A stretch of DNA of 64,000 nt from Mesorhizobium sp. B2-1-8 (GCF_006442545.2 NZ_CP083952.1:2907501-2971500), one strand, 5' to 3'; shown: positions 42,945-52,556, numbered from the stretch's first letter. The notes: generated from the letters alone by a model not told the origin. A program made the numbers and translations.

Positions 42945-43732
42945 TGGCGACGACACGCATCCTGGAATGGCTGGGTCGCCTCTATGTCGGGCTGCTGCTC
43001 GCCTTCCTCTATTTGCCAATCATCATCATGGCGCTGATGTCGTTCAATGTTTCGCCCTTCTACCAATTGCCATTCGAATGGACGACCGAGTGGTACGCCT
43101 CGCTGTGGCAGAACGACCAGCTGATCGCGGCGACCTGGAACAGCATCGAGATCGCGGTTATCACCACTGTTATTTCGACCGTGCTCGGCTCGGCGGCGTC
43201 GCTGGCGCTCTTTCGTTACGAGTTTCGCGGCAAGAAATTCCTGCAGGCGCTGCTGTTTCCGCCGATCGCCATTCCGTGGCTGATCACCGGCACGGCGATG
43301 CTGATCTTCTTCTTCGGCGTCGGCATCGGGCGCGGCCTGTTCGCCATCCTGCTCGGCCATGTCGCGCTGGCGTTGCCCTATGTCATCGTCGTCGTCTCGG
43401 CCCGGCTGCAGACTTTTGCACCTGAACTGGAAGAGGCGGCTCGTTCGCTCGGCGCCAACCAGTGGCAGATGACCAATCGCGTGACGCTGCCCTGGATCAT
43501 GCCTGGCGTCATTGCCGGCGGGCTGTTCGCCTTTGCCGTGTCGTTCGATCAGTTCGTCGTCTCCTATTTCCTGGCGACGCCGGGCCAGACGACGTTGCCG
43601 GTCGAAATCTACGCCGCGATCCGCAAGGGTTTCACGCCCGAGATCAATGCGGTCTCGACCATCATCATCGTCGTGTCGATGGCGCTGATGCTGCTGACGG
43701 CGCGGTTCTTCAAATTCGGCGGAGAGAAATAA
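42941..43732 (+). CDS. ABC importer permease, PotC type
   Basis: The 263-residue membrane protein has about six helices, the PotC-like opening LYLPIIIMALMSFN (about 23-36) and the EAA loop LEEAARSLGANQWQMTNRVT (about 165-184). It forms the second half of the membrane channel. Two consecutive ATGs begin the gene. Its TAA stop shares a base with the ATPase start, so the three transport genes are tightly coupled. Confidence 0.88.
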   Translation: MMATTRILEWLGRLYVGLLLAFLYLPIIIMALMSFNVSPFYQLPFEWTTEWYASLWQNDQLIAATWNSIEIAVITTVISTVLGSAASLALFRYEFRGKKFLQALLFPPIAIPWLITGTAMLIFFFGVGIGRGLFAILLGHVALALPYVIVVVSARLQTFAPELEEAARSLGANQWQMTNRVTLPWIMPGVIAGGLFAFAVSFDQFVVSYFLATPGQTTLPVEIYAAIRKGFTPEINAVSTIIIVVSMALMLLTARFFKFGGEK

Positions 43733-44799
43733 TGGCCGGAGTGCAGGTATCGAACGTCTCGCGCAGCTTTGGCGCGCACAAGGCGCTGGACGATGTCTCC
43801 ATCGATTTCGCCGATGGCGGCTTCTATGCGCTGCTTGGGCCGTCGGGCAGCGGCAAGACCACGCTGTTGCGGCAAATCGCCGGCTTCGACTTTCCCGACA
43901 GTGGCCGCATTGCCATCGGCGGCGAGAGTGTCGAGCGGGTGCCAGTGGAGAAGCGGCGCATCGGCATGGTGTTCCAGAACTATGCGCTGTTTCCCAATAT
44001 GAGCGTCGCTGACAATGTCGCCTTCGGCCTGTCGGTGCGCGGCGAGGGCAAGGCGGTGATCGCCACGGAGGTGCAGAGTGCGCTCGACCTCGTGCAGTTG
44101 GGCAAGCTCGGCGGGCGGCGTCCGCACCAGCTCTCCGGCGGCCAGCGCCAGCGCGTGGCACTCGCCCGCGCCATCGTCACCAAGCCGCGCGTGCTTTTGT
44201 TGGATGAGCCGCTCGGCGCGCTCGACAAGGCGCTGCGCGTCGACATGCAGATCGAATTGAAGCGCATCCAGCGCGAGATCGGCATCACCACCATCTTCGT
44301 CACCCACGACCAGGAAGAAGCGCTGACGATGAGCGACCGCATCGGCATATTGCGCGACGGCAGGCTCGTGCAGGAGGGGCCGCCGGAAGAGATCTATGAC
44401 CGGCCAAAGAGCGAGTTCGCCGCCACCTTCCTCGGCGACGCGAACATCTTTCGCGGTGATGCGACCGGCAATGGCATCCGCCTGGCGGATGGCACGGCGA
44501 TCGCAGCGGGGGCAGGCGAAACGCTTGCCGCCGGCGCTAAGGCAAGCTGCGCCGTGCGGCCCGAGCGCATCCGCATTGGTACCGATGCCGGAGTCATGGA
44601 TACCGCCAACGCCAACATGCTCAAGGGGCAGGTGTCGAAGCGCATCTTCGCCGGCAACAACAGCACCTATTTCGTCGAACGCGCCGGACAGACGCTGAAG
44701 GTCATTGTGCAGAACACTGGCGCTGACAGGCTAGCGGAGGGGCAGGATGTGGTGCTGCGGTGGTCGCCGGAGAGCACGGTGCTGATCACGGCGGGTTGA
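43732..44799 (+). CDS. ABC importer ATPase, PotA type
   Basis: The 355-residue protein has an ATPase domain (about 1-235) with Walker A GPSGSGKTT, Q-loop VFQNYALFP, signature LSGGQRQRVALARA, Walker B VLLLDEPLGALDK and H-loop FVTHDQEEAL. A C-terminal TOBE domain (about 270-350) fits the polyamine/MalK class and may sense ligand. All nucleotide-binding residues are canonical. It completes the importer with the receptor and two permeases. Confidence 0.92.
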   Translation: MAGVQVSNVSRSFGAHKALDDVSIDFADGGFYALLGPSGSGKTTLLRQIAGFDFPDSGRIAIGGESVERVPVEKRRIGMVFQNYALFPNMSVADNVAFGLSVRGEGKAVIATEVQSALDLVQLGKLGGRRPHQLSGGQRQRVALARAIVTKPRVLLLDEPLGALDKALRVDMQIELKRIQREIGITTIFVTHDQEEALTMSDRIGILRDGRLVQEGPPEEIYDRPKSEFAATFLGDANIFRGDATGNGIRLADGTAIAAGAGETLAAGAKASCAVRPERIRIGTDAGVMDTANANMLKGQVSKRIFAGNNSTYFVERAGQTLKVIVQNTGADRLAEGQDVVLRWSPESTVLITAG

Positions 44800-44872
44800 T
44801 CCTTGCTTCGGCTCTTGCCAGACAGCAGGCGATGAGGAACAGCATATCCGGCCACAAGTCCGGAGCACACTG

Positions 44873-46123
44873 ATGACGCTGGAATTGACTGCTGACGACC
44901 AGTCGATGTTGCAGGGCGACCACGGGCCGGCCGCCGCCGCCGCCATGAAAATCCTCGTCGCCTTCTCCAACGCGATCGGCGCGGGCAGCCTGCTCGACAT
45001 CACCGGTGCCCATATCGATGGCTGCCTCTATCACGGCAAGGCAGGGCTCGATTTCGTAGAGAGACTGGTCGAGGGCGGTGGCCGTGTACGTGTGCCGACG
45101 ACGCTCAATGTCGGCTCGTTCGACCTCATCCATCCCGGCATGGTCAAGATGCCGGTGGCTGAAGAAGTGCCGGCGCGGCGGTTGATGAAGGCGCATCTGG
45201 AGCTTGGCTGCCAGGCGACCTTCACCTGCGCGCCTTATCAGACACGCTTCCGGCCTGAATTAGGCCAGCAGATCGCCTGGGGCGAATCCAATGCCATCGT
45301 TTTCGCCAATTCGGTGATCGGCGCGCGCACCAACCGCTATGGCGATTTCATCGATCTGTGCTGCGCCATGACCGGGCGCGCACCGGCCTGGGGCTTGCAT
45401 CTCAGCGAGAACCGGCGCGGCCGCATCCTGTTCGAACTGGACATCGCAGGTTCAGAGCCGAGCGACAGTCTGTTCGTCGGCGTCGGACTGATCATTGGGC
45501 AAACCTGTGGCGATCGTGTTCCGGTGATCGCGGGCCTGCCGGAACCGCGTGACGAGGACCAGCTTAAGGCGCTGGGCGCGGCGGCGGCAACGACAGGCGC
45601 GGTGGCATTGTTCCATGCGGCTGGCATCACGCCCGAGGCGGGGACGCTTGCAGAGGCGTTCCACGGTCACGCCCCTGAGGAGACGTTTCGCATCAGTCGC
45701 GCCGACATTGATCATGCGCTTTCCAGGCTGTCTGGAGTGCCCGATGGCGCGCCGCTCTCGGCCGTCTCACTGGGTACGCCGCATTTCTCGCATGAGGAGT
45801 GGATGCGCCTGTTGCCGCTGCTGCGAGAGGCAGCGCCAGGCAAGGGGATCCCGATCTACGTCAACACCGGGCGCGCGACGCTGATGCGGCTGCAGGAGGA
45901 GGGTGCGCTCGACGGCATGGAAGCACTCGGCCTGATCGCGGTTGCCGACACCTGCACCTATGTCACCTCGATCCTGGAACGCCTCGACGGCGTGGTGATG
46001 ACCAATTCCGGCAAATGGGCGCATTACGCGCCGGGCAATATCGGCGTGACCGTCGCCTTCGCCGATATGAGGGACTGCATCCGGTCCGCCACGATCGGGC
46101 ACGTCGTGCGGAGTGCGTCATGA
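44873..46123 (+). CDS. aconitase X, catalytic (large) subunit
   Basis: The 416-residue protein matches the AcnX domain: MLQGDHGPAAAAAMKILVAF (about 10-29), HIDGCLYHGKAGLDF (about 43-57), TCAPYQTRF, WGESNAIVFANSVIGARTNR, and VADTCTYVTSI near the C-terminus. Its cysteines could hold an iron-sulfur cluster. Characterised bacterial two-subunit AcnX enzymes dehydrate cis-3-hydroxy-L-proline; an archaeal one acts on mevalonate 5-phosphate. It is coupled to the small subunit (ATGA) and follows the ABC importer by 73 bp, suggesting it acts on the imported compound or its aglycone. Confidence 0.85.
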   Translation: MTLELTADDQSMLQGDHGPAAAAAMKILVAFSNAIGAGSLLDITGAHIDGCLYHGKAGLDFVERLVEGGGRVRVPTTLNVGSFDLIHPGMVKMPVAEEVPARRLMKAHLELGCQATFTCAPYQTRFRPELGQQIAWGESNAIVFANSVIGARTNRYGDFIDLCCAMTGRAPAWGLHLSENRRGRILFELDIAGSEPSDSLFVGVGLIIGQTCGDRVPVIAGLPEPRDEDQLKALGAAAATTGAVALFHAAGITPEAGTLAEAFHGHAPEETFRISRADIDHALSRLSGVPDGAPLSAVSLGTPHFSHEEWMRLLPLLREAAPGKGIPIYVNTGRATLMRLQEEGALDGMEALGLIAVADTCTYVTSILERLDGVVMTNSGKWAHYAPGNIGVTVAFADMRDCIRSATIGHVVRSAS

Positions 46124-46560
46124 CGCAGCGGATTGAAACGGACGCGGCTGAAAGGCTGGGCACTTTCCAACAGGCCGGCGCCGCCGAAGGGCAGGCCTTG
46201 GTGTTTTCGCAGCCGCTCAGCTTCTGGGGCGGCATCGACGCCGAGACAGGTGGCATAACAGATCATTCGCATCCAGGCCTTGGGCAGAATGTGGCCGGCA
46301 GGATCCTTGTCATGCCGAGCGGGCGCGGCTCGTCGTCCTCATCCTCGGTCTTGGCAGAGGCGATCCGCAGTGGCACCGCGCCGGCGGGCATTCTCTTGGA
46401 GCGGCCGGACCCGATCCTTGCCGTCGGCGCTATCGTTGCCGAATTTCTCTACGGAATCAGCATGCCGCTGGTCGTATGCGACATAGCAGGTCTCGTCTCC
46501 GGCGAACGCCTTGCGATAGGCATTCGCGGGGATGGTCGGGCGATCGTCCGCAAGATCTGA
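46120..46560 (+). CDS. aconitase X, small (swivel) subunit
   Basis: The 146-residue protein is the swivelling AcnX domain: LVFSQPLSFWGGIDAETGGI (about 27-46), DHSHPGLGQNVAGRILVMPS (about 48-67), then RGSSSSSSVLAEAI and the C-terminal LAIGIRGDGRAIV. The invariant GR-GS-S-S block supplies the catalytic serine in the family. It must pair with the large subunit encoded immediately upstream. The operon ends here; the next gene is a convergent LacI regulator only 8 bp away. Confidence 0.86.
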   Translation: MTQRIETDAAERLGTFQQAGAAEGQALVFSQPLSFWGGIDAETGGITDHSHPGLGQNVAGRILVMPSGRGSSSSSSVLAEAIRSGTAPAGILLERPDPILAVGAIVAEFLYGISMPLVVCDIAGLVSGERLAIGIRGDGRAIVRKI

Positions 46561-46568
46561 AGATTGCT

Positions 46569-47597
46569 TCAAATCTCCGGGATGTTCTCCTTGAAGATCA
46601 CCTGCAGCCTTGGCTGGTGCAATTCGTAGGGCAGCCCCCGTACGGCATGGGTCAGGATGTTGAGCGCCTCGCGGGCCTCGACGCGCGGGTTCTGGTCGAT
46701 GACCGCGTCGAGCGTGCCGTCGAGCAGCAGCTCCTTGGTGCCGTCGGTCGCCTCGTGGCCGAGGAAAACCATGGACTGGGCACGGCCGCGCTCCTTGAGC
46801 GCACGCGCTATGCCGGTGTTGCCGGCGCCGACATTGTAGATCGCGGCAAGGTCCGGGTGCCGTTCCAGAAGAGCCGAGGCCTCCGAATAGGCCTTTTCGC
46901 GGTCGTCGAGCATCTCGCGCATCTCGACAATCTCGAGATTGGGTGATTCCTCGGTCAATATGTGCCGGAAGCCCATCTCGCGTTCCTCGTGGCCGCGGTA
47001 GGAAAGCGAGCCGGCGAAGAGCGCCACCTTGCCGGGGCGTCCAGAACCCATGAAACGGTTGAGCAGATAGCCGGCCAGCCGCCCGGCGGCGCGGTTGTCG
47101 ATGCCGATATAGGCGACCCTGGGCACATGCAGGATGTCGGAGGCGATGGTCACCACCTTGACGTCGTTGGCCGACAGCGAGCGGATCGCTTCACGCACGG
47201 TCGGATGGTCGAGCGCGATGACGCCGACGCCTTGCGTCTGGCCACGCAGATCCTGCAGCAGGCGGGCGAGCCGGTCGGGATTGAAGCCCTCTATGGTGGC
47301 GATGTGGACGTCGAGATCGGGGCGCGCCAGGGCCTGCGCCTCGATGTGGCGATGCAGCATCTTGATGAAGGAATTGGTGCCCGCCGGCAGAGCGAAGTCG
47401 AGCCGGATAATCTCGCCGGGCAGGGGCCTAGCCGGCGCTCCGTTTGGGCTCTCGGCGATGTAGCCGAGGCGCTGCGCCATTTCGAGCACGATCTCGCGCG
47501 TGCGTGCCCGCACGCCGGGGCGGTTGTTGAGCACGCGGTCGACGGTGGCGGCGGAGACGCCGGCTTCCCGGGCTACGTCAGTCAGGGTGGAACGCAC
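46569..47597 (-). CDS. LacI-family transcriptional regulator
   Basis: The 342-residue protein has an N-terminal LacI helix-turn-helix (about 3-50, LTDVAREAGVSAATVDRVLN) with the hinge helix, and a periplasmic-binding-like sugar domain (about 62-335). It starts with GTG. It is divergent from the sugar ABC transporter and moc-like operon at 47956, which it most likely controls, and the 358-bp divergent region has a promoter and a 12-bp inverted repeat. The ligand is probably a sugar or inositol derivative. Confidence 0.9.
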   Translation of the reverse strand: MRSTLTDVAREAGVSAATVDRVLNNRPGVRARTREIVLEMAQRLGYIAESPNGAPARPLPGEIIRLDFALPAGTNSFIKMLHRHIEAQALARPDLDVHIATIEGFNPDRLARLLQDLRGQTQGVGVIALDHPTVREAIRSLSANDVKVVTIASDILHVPRVAYIGIDNRAAGRLAGYLLNRFMGSGRPGKVALFAGSLSYRGHEEREMGFRHILTEESPNLEIVEMREMLDDREKAYSEASALLERHPDLAAIYNVGAGNTGIARALKERGRAQSMVFLGHEATDGTKELLLDGTLDAVIDQNPRVEAREALNILTHAVRGLPYELHQPRLQVIFKENIPEI

Positions 47598-47680
47598 CGT
47601 CTTTCATCTCCTCAATGCATCAAGATCACGCAATGCCGGCTGCCAGCCTGATGGTCCCAGCGCCTCGCTATCCGCGATTC

Positions 47681-47785
47681 TGATGGGAAATGATGTATCC
47701 GGCCTTGGCCGATGCGCAAGCCGCCAGGCTAAAACAAGTCGCCCGGCATGATCGTGCCGGGAAGGGGAAAGCACATTTCCCATCA
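47681..47785. promoter_or_regulatory. pair of distant inverted operator-like half sites
   Basis: TGATGGGAAATG (47681-47692) and CATTTCCCATCA (47774-47785) are exact reverse complements 81 bp apart in the region between the LacI gene and the transporter gene. They could be two operator copies bridged by a LacI-type tetramer or the arms of a long hairpin. The sites are read directly; their function is inferred from position. Confidence 0.45.
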
Positions 47786-47877
47786 AATCGAGGCATCTGA
47801 AGAGGTATTTGAACCCCGGTATGACGCATTTCTCCGCCTCGTTGCGATGTTGTGAGGTATTTTGATTATTTATGATG

Positions 47878-47906
47878 TTGACAGCCTTCCGATCCTGCCG
47901 TCAATA
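47878..47906 (+). promoter_or_regulatory. sigma-70-type promoter of the sugar/moc-like operon
   Basis: TTGACA (47878-47883) and TCAATA (47901-47906) are separated by 17 bp and lie 50 bp before the binding-protein start at 47956. The -35 is a perfect consensus. Confidence 0.65.
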
Positions 47907-47955
47907 TCCCTCATGGGCTCGTGGAGGAAACATTGGGCCTGAGGGAGGAATTCCA

Positions 47956-49569
47956 ATGTCTGATCTGATCCGCATCTCGCGGCGCCGGTTGCTGGCGTCC
48001 GGAGGAAAGGCAGCGGTGTTCGTAGCCGCTACAGGTATCGCGCCACAATTCATTCGTCCCGGCCGTGCTTATGCAGCCGACGCACTGGCGCCCGGCATGA
48101 TCGGCGGGCCGACCGGCTTCTACGGCGCCGAGCGTTATCAATACGGTCCCGACACGCCGGAAGGCCGCGCCGTCGAGGCCGCCAAGGCGCTGAAGGGTGC
48201 CGGCAAGGCGCCGGCCAAGATCGTGCTTGGCCTGTCGGACGGCTCGATCGGCCAGCTCACCCAGCCTTTCCCGGCCGGCGCGCCGTCGATCAAGGAGCTC
48301 TGGGAGAAGGAAACCGGGATCCCGATCGAGATCGTCGGCCTGCCGAACGGTCAGGAATTCACCAAGACGATGCAGGACATCTCCACCAAGGGTGGGGCCT
48401 ACGACATCTATTCGACCGAGTGGAACCGCCTTGGCGATCTCGCCGAGACCGGCGGCATCGCCAAGCTCGACGATTTCGTCGCCCAGTACAAGCCCGAATG
48501 GGACGATCCCAAGACAGGCTATGTCGACGGTGCCAAGGGTGTGTCGCTGCTCAACAAATATCGCGGCTCGAACTATGGCGTGTCGCTGGACGGCGATTTC
48601 CAGACCTGGGTCTACCGCGCCGACCTGTTCGGCGACGAAGCCGAGAAGAAGGCCTTCAAGGACAAATACGGCTACGATCTGGCGCCGCCGAAAACCTGGA
48701 AGCAGCACGGCGATATCGCTGCCTTTTTCCAACGCCCGGAAAAGGGCCTGTTCGGCTCCACCGATCTGCGCAACCAGGGCTGGGGCTACACCAACTGGTA
48801 CCAGCGCTATGTCTCGATGGCCTCGCCCAACCAGTTCCTGTTCGGCGATGACGGCAAGCCGCTGATCAATTCCGAACACGGCATCGCGGCCACCAACGAA
48901 TATGTCGAATCGCTTGCCCATCATTCGCCGGATGCGATCTCGTGGGGTTGGCCGGAGCAGTACGGCAATTTCGCCAAGGGCGGCGCGGCGATGACCTGCG
49001 CCTTTTCCAACCTGCCGAAATTCCTCGACAATGCCGGCAACAAGGACTCCAAGGTCACCGGCAAGATCGGCTCGATGCTGCCGCCCGGCCGCGAGATCGA
49101 CGGCAAGCTGATCAGCCGCTCGGTGCTCTGGTTCTCGCTGACCGGCATGGTCTCGTCGCAGTCGAAGAACCAGGAGGTTGCCTATCTCCTTCTGCAATGG
49201 CTGGGTTCGGCCCGCATCTATGCCTGGATGAGCGCCAACCCCGGCGGCTATCTCGATCCGTTCCGGCTTTCGGATTTTTCCGATCCGCTGGTGCGCCAGA
49301 CCTATCATGCCTACCACATGGACGTGGTGCGCGAGACGGTCGCCCGCACGGTGCCGACCATCAACTATCCGGGCGCCACCGCCTTCCACAACGCGCTGGA
49401 CGAAAACCTCATGGCCTCGCTGACCAAGGCCAAGACATCGGAGCAGGCGATGGCCGATACGGAAGCCGAGTGGAAGAAGATCGCAAGGCGCATCGGCGAG
49501 GACAAATTGCTCGAAGCCATCAGGACCAACAAGGAGGCCTGGCCTACCGTTCTCGATCCGATCAGCTGA
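47956..49569 (+). CDS. sugar ABC transporter substrate-binding protein
   Basis: The 537-residue protein has a twin-arginine signal (SRRRLLASGGKAAVF, about 8-22, cleavage near AYAAD) and an extracellular solute-binding (family 1) fold: IKELWEKETGIPIEIVGLPN (about 114-133), YDIYSTEWNRLGDLAETGGI, and YGVSLDGDFQTWVYR. The length is greater than usual for this family (about 420), as in receptors of the glycerol/GlpV class. GGGAGG precedes the ATG. It is the first gene of a long operon with two permeases and two ATPases; the substrate is likely a sugar, polyol or inositol derivative. Confidence 0.87.
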   Translation: MSDLIRISRRRLLASGGKAAVFVAATGIAPQFIRPGRAYAADALAPGMIGGPTGFYGAERYQYGPDTPEGRAVEAAKALKGAGKAPAKIVLGLSDGSIGQLTQPFPAGAPSIKELWEKETGIPIEIVGLPNGQEFTKTMQDISTKGGAYDIYSTEWNRLGDLAETGGIAKLDDFVAQYKPEWDDPKTGYVDGAKGVSLLNKYRGSNYGVSLDGDFQTWVYRADLFGDEAEKKAFKDKYGYDLAPPKTWKQHGDIAAFFQRPEKGLFGSTDLRNQGWGYTNWYQRYVSMASPNQFLFGDDGKPLINSEHGIAATNEYVESLAHHSPDAISWGWPEQYGNFAKGGAAMTCAFSNLPKFLDNAGNKDSKVTGKIGSMLPPGREIDGKLISRSVLWFSLTGMVSSQSKNQEVAYLLLQWLGSARIYAWMSANPGGYLDPFRLSDFSDPLVRQTYHAYHMDVVRETVARTVPTINYPGATAFHNALDENLMASLTKAKTSEQAMADTEAEWKKIARRIGEDKLLEAIRTNKEAWPTVLDPIS

Positions 49570-49651
49570 TCCATCTCCCTGGATCACAGCTTGAGGGGAG
49601 GGGCGAAAGCTCTTCTCCTCCGCAACCGACGCCACCAGCAAAAGCAGCCAG

Positions 49652-50512
49652 ATGAAGCGTTCCGTCCCCTTCGAGATATTCCGCTACGCCGCGATCCTCG
49701 CGGCGATGGCTGTCACGCTGGTGCCGATCCTGTGGATGGTCTCGATGGCCTTCAAGCCGATCGCAGAATGGTCGGCGACGGGTGCGGACCTGACATGGTG
49801 GCCGAAGAACCCGACGCTCAGCAATTTCCAGTTCGTGTTCGGCGAATCCACCAACAATCTGATCGTCGCGCTCGACCGCACAGCGCTGAAGCCGATCCTG
49901 TCGTCGCTTCTGTCGGCGGTGTTCGGCACCGCGATCGCCATGTCTGCCGGCACGGCCGCCGCCTACGGCTTGTCGCGCTTCGGCTCGGGCCAGAACCTGC
50001 CGCTGGCGTTGATCCAGCTCCGGCTGTTTCCGCCGATGGCTGTGATGATCCCCGTCATGATCATGTGGGCCTTCCTCAACTTCACCGACAGTTGGTGGGG
50101 GCTGGCGCTGATTTACGGCATCGTCACGCTGCCGTTCGCCTTCTGGCTGATGAAGACCTTCTTCGATGACATGCCGCGCGAGATCGAGGAAGCCGCCTTG
50201 GTCGAGGGCTGTTCGCGGCTGCGCGTCTTCACCCGCATCACGCTGCCTATGATGCGTGCTCCGCTGGCGAGCGCTGCCCTCTTCGTCTTCATCCTCAACT
50301 GGTCGGACTATCTGATCGCGTTGCTGCTGACGACGCGTGAATGGGTGACGATCCCGGTCTACATGGCCTCGCTGTCGTCCTCGATGACCGGACAGCTCTA
50401 CGGCGCCAAGGCAGCGCTTGGGCTCATTGCCGCCGTGCCACCGGTCATCATGGGCATCGCCATCCAGCGCCACCTGGTGCGTGGCCTGACTTTTGGAGCG
50501 CTGAAGCAATGA
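49652..50512 (+). CDS. sugar ABC transporter permease, MalG type
   Basis: The 286-residue protein has about six membrane helices and the EAA loop [20 protein letters not shown] (about 174-193). The opening [20 protein letters not shown] and the [20 protein letters not shown] segment are MalG-like. It pairs with the MalF-type permease encoded next, coupled through an ATGA overlap. No sequence feature fixes the sugar. Confidence 0.87.
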   Translation: MKRSVPFEIFRYAAILAAMAVTLVPILWMVSMAFKPIAEWSATGADLTWWPKNPTLSNFQFVFGESTNNLIVALDRTALKPILSSLLSAVFGTAIAMSAGTAAAYGLSRFGSGQNLPLALIQLRLFPPMAVMIPVMIMWAFLNFTDSWWGLALIYGIVTLPFAFWLMKTFFDDMPREIEEAALVEGCSRLRVFTRITLPMMRAPLASAALFVFILNWSDYLIALLLTTREWVTIPVYMASLSSSMTGQLYGAKAALGLIAAVPPVIMGIAIQRHLVRGLTFGALKQ

Positions 50513-51465
50513 GCGCTCTGACGGCAACGATTTCGGAGGATGGGACGGGCGTGCGCGGCAGGCCGGCCCCGCGCGACGAGGGCACGCGGCTGGGCTTTCG
50601 CCTGACCTTGCCGGCGCAGATCCTCGTGCTGTTCATCTCGGCCTTTCCGCTCTTGATGCAGCTCTACATCAGCGTCACCGACTGGTCGCCGCTCTCGGGC
50701 CTCGGCTGGTGGAATGCGTGGGAGATGTGGAACGGCTTTGCCAACTACACCGATCTCGCGGCCGATGCGCGTTTCTGGAGCGCGCTGAAGCGCACTGTTA
50801 TCGTCATGGTCGTCTGCGTGCCGGCGGAATTCCTGCTGGGCCTCGCGCTGGCGACGCTGTTCGCCGACGATTTTCCCGGCAAGCGCATTTTCTATTCGAT
50901 CCTGCTGATGCCGATGATGGTGGTGCCGGCGGTGGCCGGCTACATGTTCTTCATGCTGTTCCAGTCGGGCGGCCCGGTGAACGATATCCTGTCGGCAATC
51001 ACGGGCACGCAAGTCACCATCGCCTGGCTGTCGGACCCGACACTGGCGCTGATCGCGGTGATGATCGCCGACATCTGGCAGTGGACGCCGCTGATGTTTT
51101 TGATCCTGCTGGCCGGCCTGGTCGGCGTGCCGGAGGACCAGATCAAGGCGGCAACGCTGCTCGGCGCCAATCCCTGGCAGCGCTTTACCACCATCGTGCT
51201 GCCGAAGATGAAAACGATCATCGTCATCGCGCTGGCGATCCGGGTGATCGAGAACTTCAAGATCTTCGACACGCTCTACATCATGACCGGCGGCGGCCCC
51301 GGCGTCGCCACCGAGACGATCTCCGTCTACATCTACAAGGTCACCACGCAGGATCTGATCTGGGGCTATGTGGCCGCGATCGCGCTGGCGATCCTGGTGG
51401 TGCTCTCCATCGTCGCCGTCTTCGCCATGAAGCGCATGGCGCGGGCAAGACAGGTGCCGGCATGA
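50509..51465 (+). CDS. sugar ABC transporter permease, MalF/UgpA type
   Basis: The 318-residue protein has about six helices. After a 25-residue cytoplasmic N-terminus it reads [20 protein letters not shown], and the EAA loop [20 protein letters not shown] lies at about 206-225. It is translationally coupled on both sides (ATGA with the previous gene, and with the first ATPase). It forms the heterodimeric channel with the MalG-type subunit. Confidence 0.88.
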   Translation: MSALTATISEDGTGVRGRPAPRDEGTRLGFRLTLPAQILVLFISAFPLLMQLYISVTDWSPLSGLGWWNAWEMWNGFANYTDLAADARFWSALKRTVIVMVVCVPAEFLLGLALATLFADDFPGKRIFYSILLMPMMVVPAVAGYMFFMLFQSGGPVNDILSAITGTQVTIAWLSDPTLALIAVMIADIWQWTPLMFLILLAGLVGVPEDQIKAATLLGANPWQRFTTIVLPKMKTIIVIALAIRVIENFKIFDTLYIMTGGGPGVATETISVYIYKVTTQDLIWGYVAAIALAILVVLSIVAVFAMKRMARARQVPA

Positions 51466-52553
51466 GCACGATCCAGCTCAAGCACCTCACCAAGACATTC
51501 GGCGACTTCACGGCGCTGAAGACGATGGACCTCGACATATCAGACGGCGAGTTCATGGCGCTGCTTGGGCCGTCCGGCTGCGGCAAGTCGACGACGATGA
51601 ACATGATCGCCGGGATGGAAGAGCCGACCAGCGGCAAGATACTGTTCGGCGAACGCGACATGGCCGGCGTGCCGATGGGCCGGCGCGGCGTCGGCTTCGT
51701 CTTCCAGAACTATGCCATCTTCACCCATTTGACCGTGCGCCAGAACCTGGCCTACGGGCCGAGGATGCGGGGCGCCGCCAAGGTAGAGATCGACCGCCGC
51801 GTCGGCGCTATCGCCGAGCTGCTGCAACTGACGCCGCTGCTCGACCGCAAGGCTGACCGGCTGTCGGTCAACATATTGCAGCGCGTGGCGATCGGCCGGT
51901 CCGCGATCATGGAGCCGGCGATCTTCCTGCTCGATGAGCCGCTGTCCAATGTCGACGCGGCCTTCCGTGCGGTCATGCGCACAGAGCTGAAACAACTGCA
52001 GCGCCAGTTCAGGCAGACCATGGTCTACGTCACTCACGACCAGTTGGAAGCCATGACCATGGCCGATCGCATCGCCGTCATGGATCACGGCGTGCTGCAG
52101 CAGGTCGGCACGCCGCTCGAGGTCTACAACAATCCGGCCAATGTCTTCGTCGCCCGCTTCATCGGCGCGCCCGGCATGAACCTGCTCAAGGGCAGGCCGG
52201 CGGAGAGCGACCGGGGTCTGGTCGTCGATCTCGGGCCGCTGGGCATCACGCTGCCTTTGCCGGATAAGCTGGCGGCCGTCTTGCGTGGCGCCCGCGGCGA
52301 GGTGCTCTACGGCTTCCGGCCGGAAGAGGTGGCCTTGGCGCAGGACGGGCGCGGGCTGGCCATGCCGGTCACCTTCGTCGAGCGCATCGGCGCGCGCACC
52401 ATAGTTCATCTCGGTCAGGACGATGGCGCCGTGAAAGCGGTGTTCGACAATGATGTCGGGTTGTCGATCGGAGAAACCGCGATCGTTGCGCCCACGGCGG
52501 CGTCGGTGCGGGTCTTCGACGCCGCCAGCGGCCTTGCGATGAGGGCGGGTTGA
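51462..52553 (+). CDS. sugar ABC transporter ATPase 1, degenerate signature motif
   Basis: The 363-residue protein has Walker A GPSGCGKST (36-44), Q-loop VFQNYAIFTH, Walker B IFLLDEPLSNVDA with the catalytic Glu at 159, an intact H-loop (YVTHDQLEAM), and a C-terminal TOBE-type domain. The signature expected as LSGGQ reads LSVNI (134-138). In a heterodimer with ATPase 2 this leaves one normal and one impaired nucleotide site. It resembles the GlpS/GlpT-type paired ATPases of rhizobial polyol importers. The start overlaps the previous stop. Confidence 0.87.
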   Translation: MSTIQLKHLTKTFGDFTALKTMDLDISDGEFMALLGPSGCGKSTTMNMIAGMEEPTSGKILFGERDMAGVPMGRRGVGFVFQNYAIFTHLTVRQNLAYGPRMRGAAKVEIDRRVGAIAELLQLTPLLDRKADRLSVNILQRVAIGRSAIMEPAIFLLDEPLSNVDAAFRAVMRTELKQLQRQFRQTMVYVTHDQLEAMTMADRIAVMDHGVLQQVGTPLEVYNNPANVFVARFIGAPGMNLLKGRPAESDRGLVVDLGPLGITLPLPDKLAAVLRGARGEVLYGFRPEEVALAQDGRGLAMPVTFVERIGARTIVHLGQDDGAVKAVFDNDVGLSIGETAIVAPTAASVRVFDAASGLAMRAG

Positions 52554-52556
52554 GCC

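Noticed and set aside
47911..49641. 576-codon minus-strand open frame opposite the sugar-binding protein
   Set aside because: Antisense shadow of a gene with a Tat signal and solute-binding fold, in the middle of a plus-strand operon.
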